Below, piece after piece: positions 1-7,275 of a stretch of DNA of 20,132 nucleotides (within the stretch, counting starts at the first letter, position 1; every line of letters begins with the position of its first letter). The DNA lies in NCBI GenBank assembly GCA_022566355.1, contig JADFJB010000090.1:1-20132 (forward strand), read 5' to 3'. This DNA comes from a candidate division KSB1 bacterium. Its GTDB lineage: Bacteria; Zhuqueibacterota; JdFR-76; DREG01. Both the position numbers and the translations under genes were made by a program. The notes below the pieces were generated by a model, which was not told the DNA's origin, ran no database searches, and saw only the letters and a list, made by a program, of their open reading frames with translations.

Positions 1-140
1 CCGGATCATTCTCAATACAGGTATATTACTAAACGAGTATTATATCTTAAAACTCAGGGATGTTTTACATCTGCAGGATCTAGAGTTTAGAGTTTCGGTT
101 TACCAACCTTCTCAATTATCCCGATCTATTCATTCATCTA

Positions 141-337
141 ATAACCAATGATCACCAATAAAGGCCAGAGTAAAAGGTGCGTGCTGAGGTATCTGAAGAA
201 TTGCAAGAGATTATCCTGAAGACTCTAGAAAAAAAGCCATAAGCTAGGCTAGGTTTCAATCTACCTCCGAAGTCTTGAACAGTCTGAAAAAATTGTGCGG
301 TCAGAAAACAGAACCGGTAGAGAAGCTTCCGATTTAA
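141..337 (+). pseudogene. Ser/Thr protein kinase, C-terminal lobe relic
   Basis: This is a decayed end of a eukaryotic-type Ser/Thr kinase. The frame through 174-242 reads KVRAEVSEELQEIILKTLEKKP and then stops, which matches the kinase C-lobe pattern in which 'P.V..EL..IILK.LEK.P..R' precedes the last helix. An in-frame stop also sits at 171-173, and the frame upstream (141-158) resembles the usual 'I.N..P' lead-in. After a shift, 254-337 continues as FQSTSEVLNSLKKL and ends in TAA, which is the expected 'RYQS..E...DLKKL' tail. The catalytic loop and ATP-binding lobe are absent, so no kinase can be made. A histidine-kinase relic begins 45 bases later. The family call comes from motif memory rather than a search. 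The assignment is fairly secure because both halves match adjacent parts of the same domain in the right order. Confidence 0.6.
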
Positions 338-381
338 AGTCTTTTGTATGCTTTTTAAGCTCTTAATGCCTTGGTTTAAGG

Positions 382-707
382 GGCAGTGAGCTCAATCAAG
401 TTTTTATGACATTATTAACCAATGCTGTTCAAGCTATTCGTTAGGAACGAAGGTACTGTAACTACAAAAAACCTCAATTGAGGGGGGAAATATAATCATT
501 ATCATTTCCGATACGGGGCGAGGCATGTCACCAGAACACTTGGAAATATATTCGACTTGAGTTTTACCGTCAAAGGGTGCAAGAATAGGAATCGGAATGG
601 GGTTGTCCTCAGCTTACAATATTATTCAAAAACCTAAAGGTGAAATTAAAGTCGAAAGTGAGATTGGCAAAGGAACAAAGTTCACAATTATTTTGCCTGT
701 AAAATAA
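382..707 (+). pseudogene. Histidine kinase ATPase domain relic (HATPase_c)
   Basis: This is the remnant of the ATP-binding domain of a two-component sensor kinase. Frame one (382-444) reads GSELNQVFMTLLTNAVQAIR, a textbook N box, and then stops at TAG 442-444. A second frame gives the G1 box NIIIIISDTGRGMSPEHL. A shift near 540-545 gives NIFDLSFTVKG (F box). A further shift near 581 gives GIGMGLSSAYNII (G2 box), followed by GEIKVESEIGKGTKFTIILPVK and TAA at 705-707. All four ATP-lid motifs are therefore present in order but split over several frames with internal stops. The dimerisation/phosphoacceptor domain and sensor domains are missing. The sequence is dead as a gene, though its origin is clear. 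Confidence 0.85.
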
Positions 708-925
708 AGTTGCCCGGATTCGTAATTTTTTAATATTTAACAGGGTGAACAAAATAAAAAGGATTCTTTATATCCCGACAATCCTGTCAAATGTAGCTGC
801 GATAAAAACAAGAAAAGAATGAAAACAATCGATAGTGGCGCCCATACAGCCGCTAATCTTTATTTATGATCTCAATAAAATTGATGTTCGTGATGGAACC
901 ATACCATGATCGGTAGAACCATATA

Positions 926-1702
926 GTGAAAAGAATATTTTTTATTTTATATATTTTAATGGTTTGTTTTACCTCAGTTCGGTCCCAGCAATACATTACT
1001 CCAAGTATTGGGTATAGTTTGGCATTTTTTAGTTCTGATGATCTTGATTTATTTAAAGATACGTACAATTCGTTTCATAGGAGTTTTCAATTTGGTTTAA
1101 TCAAAGGATTTAGTGGCTTAAGTCAGCCGGTTGGAATCCGTCTGGAACTAGGGTATCATCATTTTGGAAAATTGGCGATGTTTGCTAACGTGGGATTTCA
1201 AAATGTTTTTACCAAAGATTTTGCGGAATTTGACAATTTTGAAGAAAGAGAATTGATATTGAGACAGAGAAGTTTTCTCATTGAAGGCGGTATTGGACCT
1301 CGTATCAAGCAATTTTTTATAACCGGAGTTTTTGCTGTTTATTTTAACAAAAAATTATCACTTGAAAGTTCTTATAGAGCCCCTCCCGATCCTGAAGGGG
1401 CAAATCCTTTGAATGGTAAATATGAAAGTAACAATACCATTTCAACCGATTTTGGTATTTCAGTCGGAGTTAATAAAGATCCTGTGATATTAACACTTAA
1501 ACTTATGTATCCTTTGTTTACCGGAGGGAAAAATGAAGTGTTAACAGATGATAATCTGGCAAAAATTGCAGCCGGAACATCTGTTTTTCCGGATAATTTT
1601 GAAAGCTCTTTTTTTAATGAACCATATAAAGGCATTAAATCGAATATTGATGGGTTTAAAATCATTTTAACTCTCGGTATTCCATTACAGGTAAGAGAGT
1701 AA
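926..1702 (+). CDS. Exported beta-barrel-like outer membrane protein, unknown role
   Basis: The product is 258 residues and starts at GTG. Residues 1-20 (MKRIFFILYILMVCFTSVRS) form a classic signal peptide with a short basic N-region and a hydrophobic core, with probable cleavage near S20-Q21. The mature part is rich in alternating aromatic and polar strands separated by charged or Gly/Asn turns, and it ends in FKIILTLGIPLQVRE, which looks like a closing strand of a small outer-membrane barrel (DUF/PorT-like proteins of the FCB group). I do not recognise a named family. A Pro-rich loop lies near residues 151-165. It stands alone, with kinase relics upstream and no gene for about 600 bases downstream. 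A weak stem at 1743-1762 follows the stop. No good Shine-Dalgarno site precedes the GTG, so the exact start is uncertain. Confidence 0.7.
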   Translation: MKRIFFILYILMVCFTSVRSQQYITPSIGYSLAFFSSDDLDLFKDTYNSFHRSFQFGLIKGFSGLSQPVGIRLELGYHHFGKLAMFANVGFQNVFTKDFAEFDNFEERELILRQRSFLIEGGIGPRIKQFFITGVFAVYFNKKLSLESSYRAPPDPEGANPLNGKYESNNTISTDFGISVGVNKDPVILTLKLMYPLFTGGKNEVLTDDNLAKIAAGTSVFPDNFESSFFNEPYKGIKSNIDGFKIILTLGIPLQVRE

Positions 1703-2319
1703 TATAATTGTCAAACTTCCGAAGTTTTTCTGTATTCTCACCTTTCCCTTGGTGAAGGGGAATATTATGAAGCTAAAAAAAAATCGTTTTCAAAAACTGT
1801 TTTATTTGCTTTGTTGTGTGTTACTTCGATAAAATAGGTTTAAATACACTCCATTTCCTGATAGCAATCTAAGGGTTTTTCGGCCTCAATTTTCAGATTT
1901 TTCCCAGATTGTATCCCCATTCTATAATTATATCCTGACATTTCCCTGGTCACATTCAAATAGTTTTGAATCTTTTTTCATCATTCGTCCCGACTTGGAC
2001 TATGATTTTTTAAGACATTCAAATCCCCACGATGAAGAAGCTGTGTGTAAAAGGATTGACAATTAATTTTTATAGAAAATTCAAGAAAAGCATACAATTG
2101 TCATCCCGTCGTGACGGGATCTTGTTAAAAAACAACATCTTACATGAGCCAAACTAGATTCCTACTGAATGACATTATGTTTTCACACAACCTCTGAATC
2201 GCGGGGCTAAAATCGTACCTTTATTTTAGGATTAAAAGTTGGCGCTATTGTAATAACAGATTCAAACTGTAAAAATCCTTGTAGATAATCTGTTTTTTGA
2301 TATTTTAAAAATTGTTTAA
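1703..2319. other. Gene-poor stretch with short relic frames
   Basis: I find no gene that I can support here. A GC-rich stem (TTTCCCTT, GGTG loop, AAGGGGAA, 1743-1762, one G-T pair) follows the barrel gene and could slow transcription, but it lacks a T run. At 1767-1832 a 21-codon frame starts MKLKKNRFQKLFYLLCC and stops. It resembles the signal peptide of a lost exported protein. On the minus strand 1840-1977 is open for 45 codons (including NVTREMSGYNYRMGIQSG) and matches no family I know. A palindrome at 2103-2120 is listed separately. Confidence 0.5.
2103..2120. repeat. Palindromic repeat ATCCCGTC-GT-GACGGGAT
   Basis: Two perfect 8-base arms (ATCCCGTC and GACGGGAT) flank a two-base centre. 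The element is preceded by a short AT-rich lead containing AATTCAAGA. A closely similar palindrome with the same lead occurs at 17771-17792, so this is a dispersed intergenic repeat family and not a one-off hairpin. It has no T run, which argues against an ordinary terminator. Confidence 0.7.
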
Positions 2320-2631
2320 CTAGATATTATGGTTTGGATTAATTCTAACTCGCTCAGTTGCATTTCTTAATTGTTCCTTTATGATTTCATCTGTAACTGG
2401 TTCGCTTAAGATGACGCTGGCTCTTTGAATATACCTTGGTTGTAATTTATTTAATGTTAACGCATAAATATCTTGAATATCAATTCTGTCAGGCTCAAAT
2501 TCCGGGAATTCTGTAAGAACTTTAGGAAGAAGGCTAATAACACGAGTTTCATTTTTGTTTCTAATATCTATTAATGAAATATCTCCAAGCATATATTTTT
2601 CTTCTTTATTCACTTTTGCTATGTTGTTCAT
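2320..2631 (-). CDS. ComFB-family protein
   Basis: The product is 103 residues, starts at ATG, and has no signal peptide or membrane segment. The core DIYALTLNKLQPRYIQ (residues 54-69) matches the ComFB signature, in which 'D..A.ALN.LPPRY' follows an amphipathic helix. Residues 30-50 (RVISLLPKVLTEFPEF) would be the preceding helix. ComFB is a late competence-operon protein in Bacillus, and in cyanobacteria related proteins bind cyclic di-nucleotides. The four Cys that bind zinc in many members are absent here, as in the Cys-less Gram-negative versions. No competence genes are nearby and the gene stands alone on this strand. A weak AG-rich site (AGATAGAAG) precedes the start. A role in nucleotide second-messenger signalling is possible but inferred. 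Confidence 0.65.
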   Translation of the reverse strand: MNNIAKVNKEEKYMLGDISLIDIRNKNETRVISLLPKVLTEFPEFEPDRIDIQDIYALTLNKLQPRYIQRASVILSEPVTDEIIKEQLRNATERVRINPNHNI

Positions 2632-3229
2632 TTCTTCTATCTTTCATAGAAATTGGAAATTAATAAATATTAGGTTTTAATCAAAAATCATTACTCTCGG
2701 TGATATATTATTCACTGGAAAATCATCTCAAAATAGCGCTACCGTGCAAAGTCTAAATTACGCTTTTCCTTATTGGCAATACCTGAAATGATTCCTGCCA
2801 GTCCCGTTACTTAGGTTATCGGCAATCGAATTTAAATCATAAGTCAATAGATAAAAGTTGGTTAATAGCAAGGCATCGCCCCATTTTAAGGGAGAGCTTT
2901 ACACTTAAAAAGAAGGCAGCTCTCACCTTTTTCATATTTGCAAGGGTATTATAAAATTCCGATTCCGAGACCCGTATACGCCTGAAAAATGAGGAATAGA
3001 ATCGGTTGGCGGATAAATGGTTACCACCAGCACGTATCTACCATCCATTCACCTGACACAACGCCTGATCGTCTGATCTAAGGCAGGAGCCCTTAATGCC
3101 GTGGGCTGGGATCTGTGCGGGAGGTACAGAGTAACTGGCATTTCTACCGCGACTTTAATATTTTAAGAGAAAAAATGAACAATATTAAAATGAATCTAAA
3201 AACCAATTCCTACCCTCAGAGTTAAGAAA
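2632..3229. other. Non-coding stretch with probable mobile-element debris
   Basis: No intact gene is visible. On the minus strand around 2750-2806 one short frame reads GLAGIISGIANKEKRN, but it is too brief to assign. The right part, from about 3000 on, reads as debris of a group II intron and its 3' end is listed separately. The last 75 bases before the phosphodiesterase are AT-rich, with a 16-codon frame at 3175 that does not look like a real gene. Confidence 0.4.
3086..3153 (+). mobile_element. Probable group II intron 3' end relic (domains V-VI)
   Basis: The segment GGAGCCCTTAATGCCG, then TGGGCTGGGATC, resembles the two sides of a domain V hairpin whose tip has been deleted. It runs straight into CTGTGCGGGAGGTACAGAG, then TAACTGGCATTTCTACCGCGAC, which fits a domain VI hairpin and the '..CTACCGCGAC' ending common to bacterial introns of this type. 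GCGG-AGGTA can pair with the TACCGC side. Just upstream (about 3001-3050) a frame reads NRLADKWLPPARIYHP, also reminiscent of intron-flanking sequence. No reverse transcriptase remains. The call rests on remembered consensus and has not been folded or searched. Confidence 0.45.
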
Positions 3230-3724
3230 TTGCCCACAATTACTGTTATAAGCGATTCCCATAAATTAATCCGGTCTGAAGTTTGTCAGCCTATTCAAAA
3301 CGCAGATTATGTCATTCATGCCGGTGATATTGGCAGTACCAAAACTTATGTGGATTTTCAGAACCTCAATGCTAATATCATTTTTGTGCGAGGCAATATG
3401 GATCGCATTCAAGAACTTCCGGATATCCCCGAAACCAACGCTTTCTCCATATCCGGACATGACTTTTACATCCTCCACGAAATTGACAAGCTGGATATAA
3501 ATCCCCAGGGAAATTTTGATATTGTCATTTTTGGCCATTCCCATAAACCGGGAAAATACACAAAAAATGGCGTTCTATATCTCAATCCGGGAAGCATTGG
3601 TCCACGGCGTTTCACTTTACCCATTTCTTTTGCTAAGATCATCATTGACAAAGAGAATCAATTTACAGTAAAATTCTTTAACATCCTAAATCCTTCCCTT
3701 CATGGAGATACATTGATTAATTGA
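3230..3724 (+). CDS. YfcE/MJ0936-type metallophosphoesterase
   Basis: The product is 164 residues and starts at TTG. This is the only plausible start, because a stop lies 33 bases upstream in frame and the fold begins immediately with ITVISDSH. The dinuclear metal centre of the calcineurin-like YfcE family is complete: D9 and H11 (SDSH), D33 (AGDIGS), N56 (RGNMD), H83, and H103/H105 (GHSH). 'LNPGSIGPRR' (118-127) is the usual closing motif. These cytosolic enzymes hydrolyse phosphodiesters in vitro, and the physiological substrate is generally unknown. Length is normal for the family. The ribosome site is weak (GTTAAG). It is transcribed alone, after the intron relic, with 290 bases before the next gene. 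Confidence 0.9.
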   Translation: MPTITVISDSHKLIRSEVCQPIQNADYVIHAGDIGSTKTYVDFQNLNANIIFVRGNMDRIQELPDIPETNAFSISGHDFYILHEIDKLDINPQGNFDIVIFGHSHKPGKYTKNGVLYLNPGSIGPRRFTLPISFAKIIIDKENQFTVKFFNILNPSLHGDTLIN

Positions 3725-4015
3725 CATATTCAAGAAATTATTGCTTGATTAATTCGTTAATTATATGTTAACTTATTATTAATTATAGGCCTTTAAATCA
3801 AATAGGTATAAATTAGTGTAAATTTTCATTTTGAAAAAGGCCTGGCAATAGTCATTTTATTGGACATGGATGTCAAATTGACTAATCTCGTGTTCTTTGG
3901 GTGGCTTTTGTCTGTCTTCTCACCGAATTTTCCTTCTTAATACACGAAAGACAGGGGCTCCTGCAGGTATTTCCAAGATATTGGATGATGTCTAAATCGT
4001 TCTAAGAATAATATC

Positions 4016-6559
4016 ATGAATAATTCTAAGAAAAAAATTGTGCTGCACCTATTTCTTGTTGTAACGATCAACTTTATTCAAATACAGCAAGAGAAAACCG
4101 AAGCAGCAATCCCGGATGATTGGCCAAATTATGCCAGCAATCCTTTTTTGATAACTATACCGGAGCCAGTGAAAGATAAACAATTCTTTGTAATCGATCT
4201 GAATCAAGATGGCTTATTGGATTTTACATACCGATCTGAATCCAAACTTTTTGCGATTGATCATTTTGGCAATCTAATGTGGCAAGCTTCGGTCGAAAAC
4301 CCCGATGGAAAAAACGGTGGAACAAGGCATGCCGCAGCAGATATTGACGGTGATAATGTTATCGAAATTCTTGCATTGGATGGCTCTAATCAAATTCTGG
4401 TATTTAATGGGTTAAACGGCCAGATTGAACAAACGATTTCATTACCGATCATCGGTCCCAATAACCAATGGTTTCATATTGCCGTAGTTAATCTAAGGGG
4501 TAGAGGAGATCGAGATGTTATTCTCCAAACTCTGGATATCCTGGAAACTGAAACAAAAACTGTATCTTTTTATGTCAATCGAAACTTGCTCGCCTGGGAT
4601 ATGGAGAATAACCAGGAAATATGGCGCGTAGTATATGACTATAACGAATCTAATGGGATATATGATGGCTATTGGGGACCTGCGCATGGATCATTCCAGG
4701 CAGCAGATGTAGATGGTGATGGCTTGGATGAGGTTGTGGGTGGGAATATGATCGACCATGATGGAACAATTGTAGATTTGGGTTATCCAACAAATTGGGT
4801 GGGAATAAAATCCGGAGGCTTTGTCGATCATTTGGATTGTGTAAGTATCGGAGATTTTCGGCCTGATCTGCCGGGCCTGGAATGGATTGTAACGGAAGAA
4901 GATCACCAGGGAAAAACAGACTGGCATACCACGATGTTGTCTGCAAATGGCATTATTTGGCGCAAGGAAACCCAGCTTTTCTCCAGAAAAGGCAAAGAGC
5001 CTCAAAATGTGGCTGCCGGAAATTTTGATTCGAACCGGTCATTTAGTGAAGTCTGGGTTCGATCCCGATTTGATGGGCCAACTGATTCACAACATCCCTG
5101 GATCTTTGATGCTTTTGGCAATGAGTTTCAGGATTATGATATGCAAGATGTTCTATCAGCAGGTTTTAATACGCATGAAAATGGCAATAGTGAGGGGGTG
5201 GAGATGATCTCAACCATTGACTGGGAAGGTGGTGAGAAACATTATTTTGCGGCCAAAGCCAGGCACATTGATGGCAATATAGGAGTTTTTGATGCATTAA
5301 CCGGGGATGCAATTTGGCATACGCCGGAGGATTTTCCGGCGACAAACGCAACCCTGATTTATACGGCGGATATTGCAGGAGACAGTAGGGAAGAAGTCAT
5401 TATTTATGATACGAGTGGAAAAATACAAATATATTGGAATCAAGCTGAGAATTTGAACCAGCCTGAATCGAGAAAATGGAATGATCCGCTTTACAAACGA
5501 TTTAAGCAAAATTGGAATTATTATTCACCCGCCGGATATATTAATAAGCCTCCCAGGAAAGCTCAACTCACTGTAGCCGAAAATGGCGGAGGACAGGTCA
5601 CAGATGCGTTTGGTTTATCCGGTTCAGTCACTTCAGCACAGCTATTTCGGTTGAGTTTAACAGCGTCGGTTGAAGTAGTTAATATGGGATCAAGCTTAAC
5701 TTTAGGGATATCGTCTTCCGGGGTTGATAGCGGAGATTTTGCTAATCTACAACTCATAGAGGATACAAATAATAACGGGGTTATAGATCCGGGAGAAAAT
5801 CAAGTAGGTACTTTGGAAAATCCCTTAAACATCGATGATGGAATCACATTTTCTGATTTCTTTGTGCCAGTTGGAACGATTGGTTATATATTTACGGCAG
5901 ACCTTAATAATTTGGCAGGAGGGGATGAATTAACCGTGTCATTACAGGCGGGAAATATAACTAATGTGACAGGAGCAACAAGTGGTGTTAAGATCAGTGC
6001 GACCGGTACTGCAAGCTCCGTGACTCATATTGAAGATGAAGTCTCAAATTTGATATTCAGTGTAGAACGCTCATCCGGTAACGTGTTTTCCAAGGGATCA
6101 TTCATACCAAGTGGTGCTGACCTGGCAGAATATATTCATGTTTCCGAGCCGGTGGAACCCGGTGACATAGTTGAACTGGATCCTTCAAAACCAAAACAGT
6201 ATAGAAAAGCCCGGGCTTATAGCCCATTCGTATCAGGTGTAATCACTACGGAACCAGGGTTTACGCTAGGGAATAACCAAGAAAAATTGGAGCCAAACGT
6301 GGCTTTAGCAGGTGAAACAACATTAAATCCATGGATATTAAATCGATCATTGCTTGCGCTTGTGGGACAAGTGCCTGTGAAAGCTACAACCCAAAATGGA
6401 CGAATATTCGTAGGAGATCTGCTGACGGTTTCCGGCAAACCCGGTTATGCCATGCGATGCAGTGAGGCTAAGTTCTGTGAAGGACAGATGATAGGCAAAG
6501 CTCTGGAAGGTCTGGAAAACGGGGAGGGGAAAATATTGGTTTTGTTAATGTCTCGTTAG
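4016..6559 (+). CDS. Secreted FG-GAP/rhamnogalacturonan-lyase-like propeller with C-terminal GADxAE/GDLLT domain
   Basis: The product is 847 residues. Residues 1-31 form a signal peptide (KKKIVLHLFLVV core, cleavage near A30-A31). Residues 55-510 form a beta-propeller with Ca-binding FG-GAP blades: DLNQDGLLDF (61-70), DIDGDNVIEI (109-118) and DVDGDGLDEV (231-240). It closes with LYKRFKQNWNYYSP, similar to polysaccharide lyase family 11 and related propellers. Residues 515-670 are a beta-sandwich-like region with an extra Ca loop, DTNNNGVID (583-591). Residues 698-847 form a distinct end domain: GADLAEYIHV, EPGDIVEL, GVITTEPGFTLG, ALVGQVPVKA, FVGDLLTVSGKPGYAM and IGKALE. I recognise these motifs as the tail of various large bacterial surface proteins, but I know no function for them. 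Catalytic residues for a lyase cannot be confirmed, so polysaccharide binding or cleavage is inference. A cell-surface or extracellular location is likely. The gene is monocistronic. Confidence 0.8.
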   Translation: MNNSKKKIVLHLFLVVTINFIQIQQEKTEAAIPDDWPNYASNPFLITIPEPVKDKQFFVIDLNQDGLLDFTYRSESKLFAIDHFGNLMWQASVENPDGKNGGTRHAAADIDGDNVIEILALDGSNQILVFNGLNGQIEQTISLPIIGPNNQWFHIAVVNLRGRGDRDVILQTLDILETETKTVSFYVNRNLLAWDMENNQEIWRVVYDYNESNGIYDGYWGPAHGSFQAADVDGDGLDEVVGGNMIDHDGTIVDLGYPTNWVGIKSGGFVDHLDCVSIGDFRPDLPGLEWIVTEEDHQGKTDWHTTMLSANGIIWRKETQLFSRKGKEPQNVAAGNFDSNRSFSEVWVRSRFDGPTDSQHPWIFDAFGNEFQDYDMQDVLSAGFNTHENGNSEGVEMISTIDWEGGEKHYFAAKARHIDGNIGVFDALTGDAIWHTPEDFPATNATLIYTADIAGDSREEVIIYDTSGKIQIYWNQAENLNQPESRKWNDPLYKRFKQNWNYYSPAGYINKPPRKAQLTVAENGGGQVTDAFGLSGSVTSAQLFRLSLTASVEVVNMGSSLTLGISSSGVDSGDFANLQLIEDTNNNGVIDPGENQVGTLENPLNIDDGITFSDFFVPVGTIGYIFTADLNNLAGGDELTVSLQAGNITNVTGATSGVKISATGTASSVTHIEDEVSNLIFSVERSSGNVFSKGSFIPSGADLAEYIHVSEPVEPGDIVELDPSKPKQYRKARAYSPFVSGVITTEPGFTLGNNQEKLEPNVALAGETTLNPWILNRSLLALVGQVPVKATTQNGRIFVGDLLTVSGKPGYAMRCSEAKFCEGQMIGKALEGLENGEGKILVLLMSR

Positions 6560-6589
6560 ATGATTTTTGTATCTCTACATCTCTCATCC

Positions 6590-6613
6590 CACTTTGCCGC
6601 TACAGCAAAAGTG
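6590..6613 (+). terminator. Possible weak hairpin after the propeller gene
   Basis: CACTTTGC and GCAAAAGTG form a stem with one bulged A around a 7-base loop, 31 bases after the stop of the 847-residue protein. The following sequence (AGCATATTTCTATTTC) is T-rich without a clean T run. It could be a terminator or only an incidental hairpin. Confidence 0.35.
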
Positions 6614-6761
6614 AGCATATTTCTATTTCAAAATCTTATGGCAAAATACCCGGTTGACATTAGTGCGCCAATGATTTATCTTTATCTTTGAGCAATCCGT
6701 TATGTGCATCACAATCAATAATTGAATAATATAATAATAGTGTTATCGTAGAGAATACCTG

Positions 6762-6968
6762 ATGAATAGAAAACATCCTTTTGTAAAAATGGGTTTAATA
6801 GGTTTCTCCATAATTATTGTTCTCAACCTGTTTATGCAATACGTACTAGGTGTTGGTGGTGAATCCTGGTGGTCAGCGTGGTTTCCTTTCTATTTGGTTT
6901 GGCTCGTATTCCTGGTTATTGGTATAGGACTTTCCAAAAAGAACAAACGTAACCCGGGAGAAAAATAA
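6762..6968 (+). CDS. Small two-helix membrane protein, unknown
   Basis: The product is 68 residues, starts at ATG, and has two clear hydrophobic segments (about 12-30, GLIGFSIIIVLNLFMQYVL, and 41-57, WFPFYLVWLVFLVIGIG). They are joined by a Trp-rich loop (GGESWWSAW), and the tail is basic (KKNKRNPGEK). The charge pattern (basic N- and C-termini) suggests both ends are cytosolic. I do not recognise a family. It lies between the propeller gene and the YjdF relic, 200 bases from the former and 64 bases before the latter's frame. The clean frame, membrane pattern and start make it a likely real gene, although the ribosome site is poor (GAGAATACCTG). Confidence 0.55.
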   Translation: MNRKHPFVKMGLIGFSIIIVLNLFMQYVLGVGGESWWSAWFPFYLVWLVFLVIGIGLSKKNKRNPGEK

Positions 6969-7032
6969 CTTAATACAACATGTATAAACTCCATTAAAAC
7001 ATGGTTTATTAAATACCGGAAGGCACAAGTAA

Positions 7033-7275
7033 ACAAAAAGAAAATTTATAAGTACACTATTAATATTTTTCGGAGTAGTTTTAACATGGTCTGCAATAAA
7101 TCCGAAAGACTACTTCACCTGGCTATTGGAGGTAATGCCGGCGATTGTTGGATTGTTCATTCTTGCGGTTACCTATAAGAGATTTAGGTTTACCAACCTG
7201 GTTTATGGATTAATGCTCATTCATAGTTGTGTTTTAATGATAGGAGGACATTATACCTATGCGGAAGTCCCTTTG
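7033..7275 (+). pseudogene. YjdF/DUF2238 membrane protein, 5' fragment
   Basis: The frame reads LLIFFGVVLTWSAINPKDYF, then TWLLEVMPAIVGLFILAVTYKRFRF, then GLMLIHSCVLMIGGHYTYAEVPL. This is the first third of the YjdF (DUF2238) inner-membrane family, normally about 200 residues, and the GGHYTYAEVP motif is characteristic. The start codon is lost: the frame opens after a stop at 7030-7032 with no ATG, GTG or TTG before the first helix, and the first usable codon (7126) is inside the protein. At about 7275 homology ends and the sequence runs, out of frame, into a FAD oxidase. Both the missing start and the abrupt end show it is dead. Confidence 0.8.

Noticed and set aside
853-1068. Minus-strand 71-codon frame overlapping the barrel gene start
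   Set aside because: It overlaps a better-supported exported protein, has no motif, and reads like a shadow frame.
2750-2806. Minus-strand GLAGIISGIANKEKRN reading as a possible relic
   Set aside because: It is too short, with stops on both sides. It resembles the start of several families and cannot be assigned.
3721-3749. TTGACA as a promoter -35 box behind the phosphodiesterase
   Set aside because: No acceptable -10 box lies at 16-18 bases, and the next start is almost 300 bases away.
3787-3843. AGGCCTTT/AAAGGCCT inverted repeat upstream of the propeller gene
   Set aside because: The arms are only 8 bases and 41 bases apart, so chance is a sufficient explanation.
4650-5005. Long minus-strand frames inside the propeller gene
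   Set aside because: They are shadow frames of a well-supported plus-strand gene, with compositions typical of antisense translation.
5060-5085. GGTTCGATCCCGA-like stretch resembling a tRNA T-loop
   Set aside because: It lies inside the propeller coding sequence and has no accompanying acceptor or anticodon stems.
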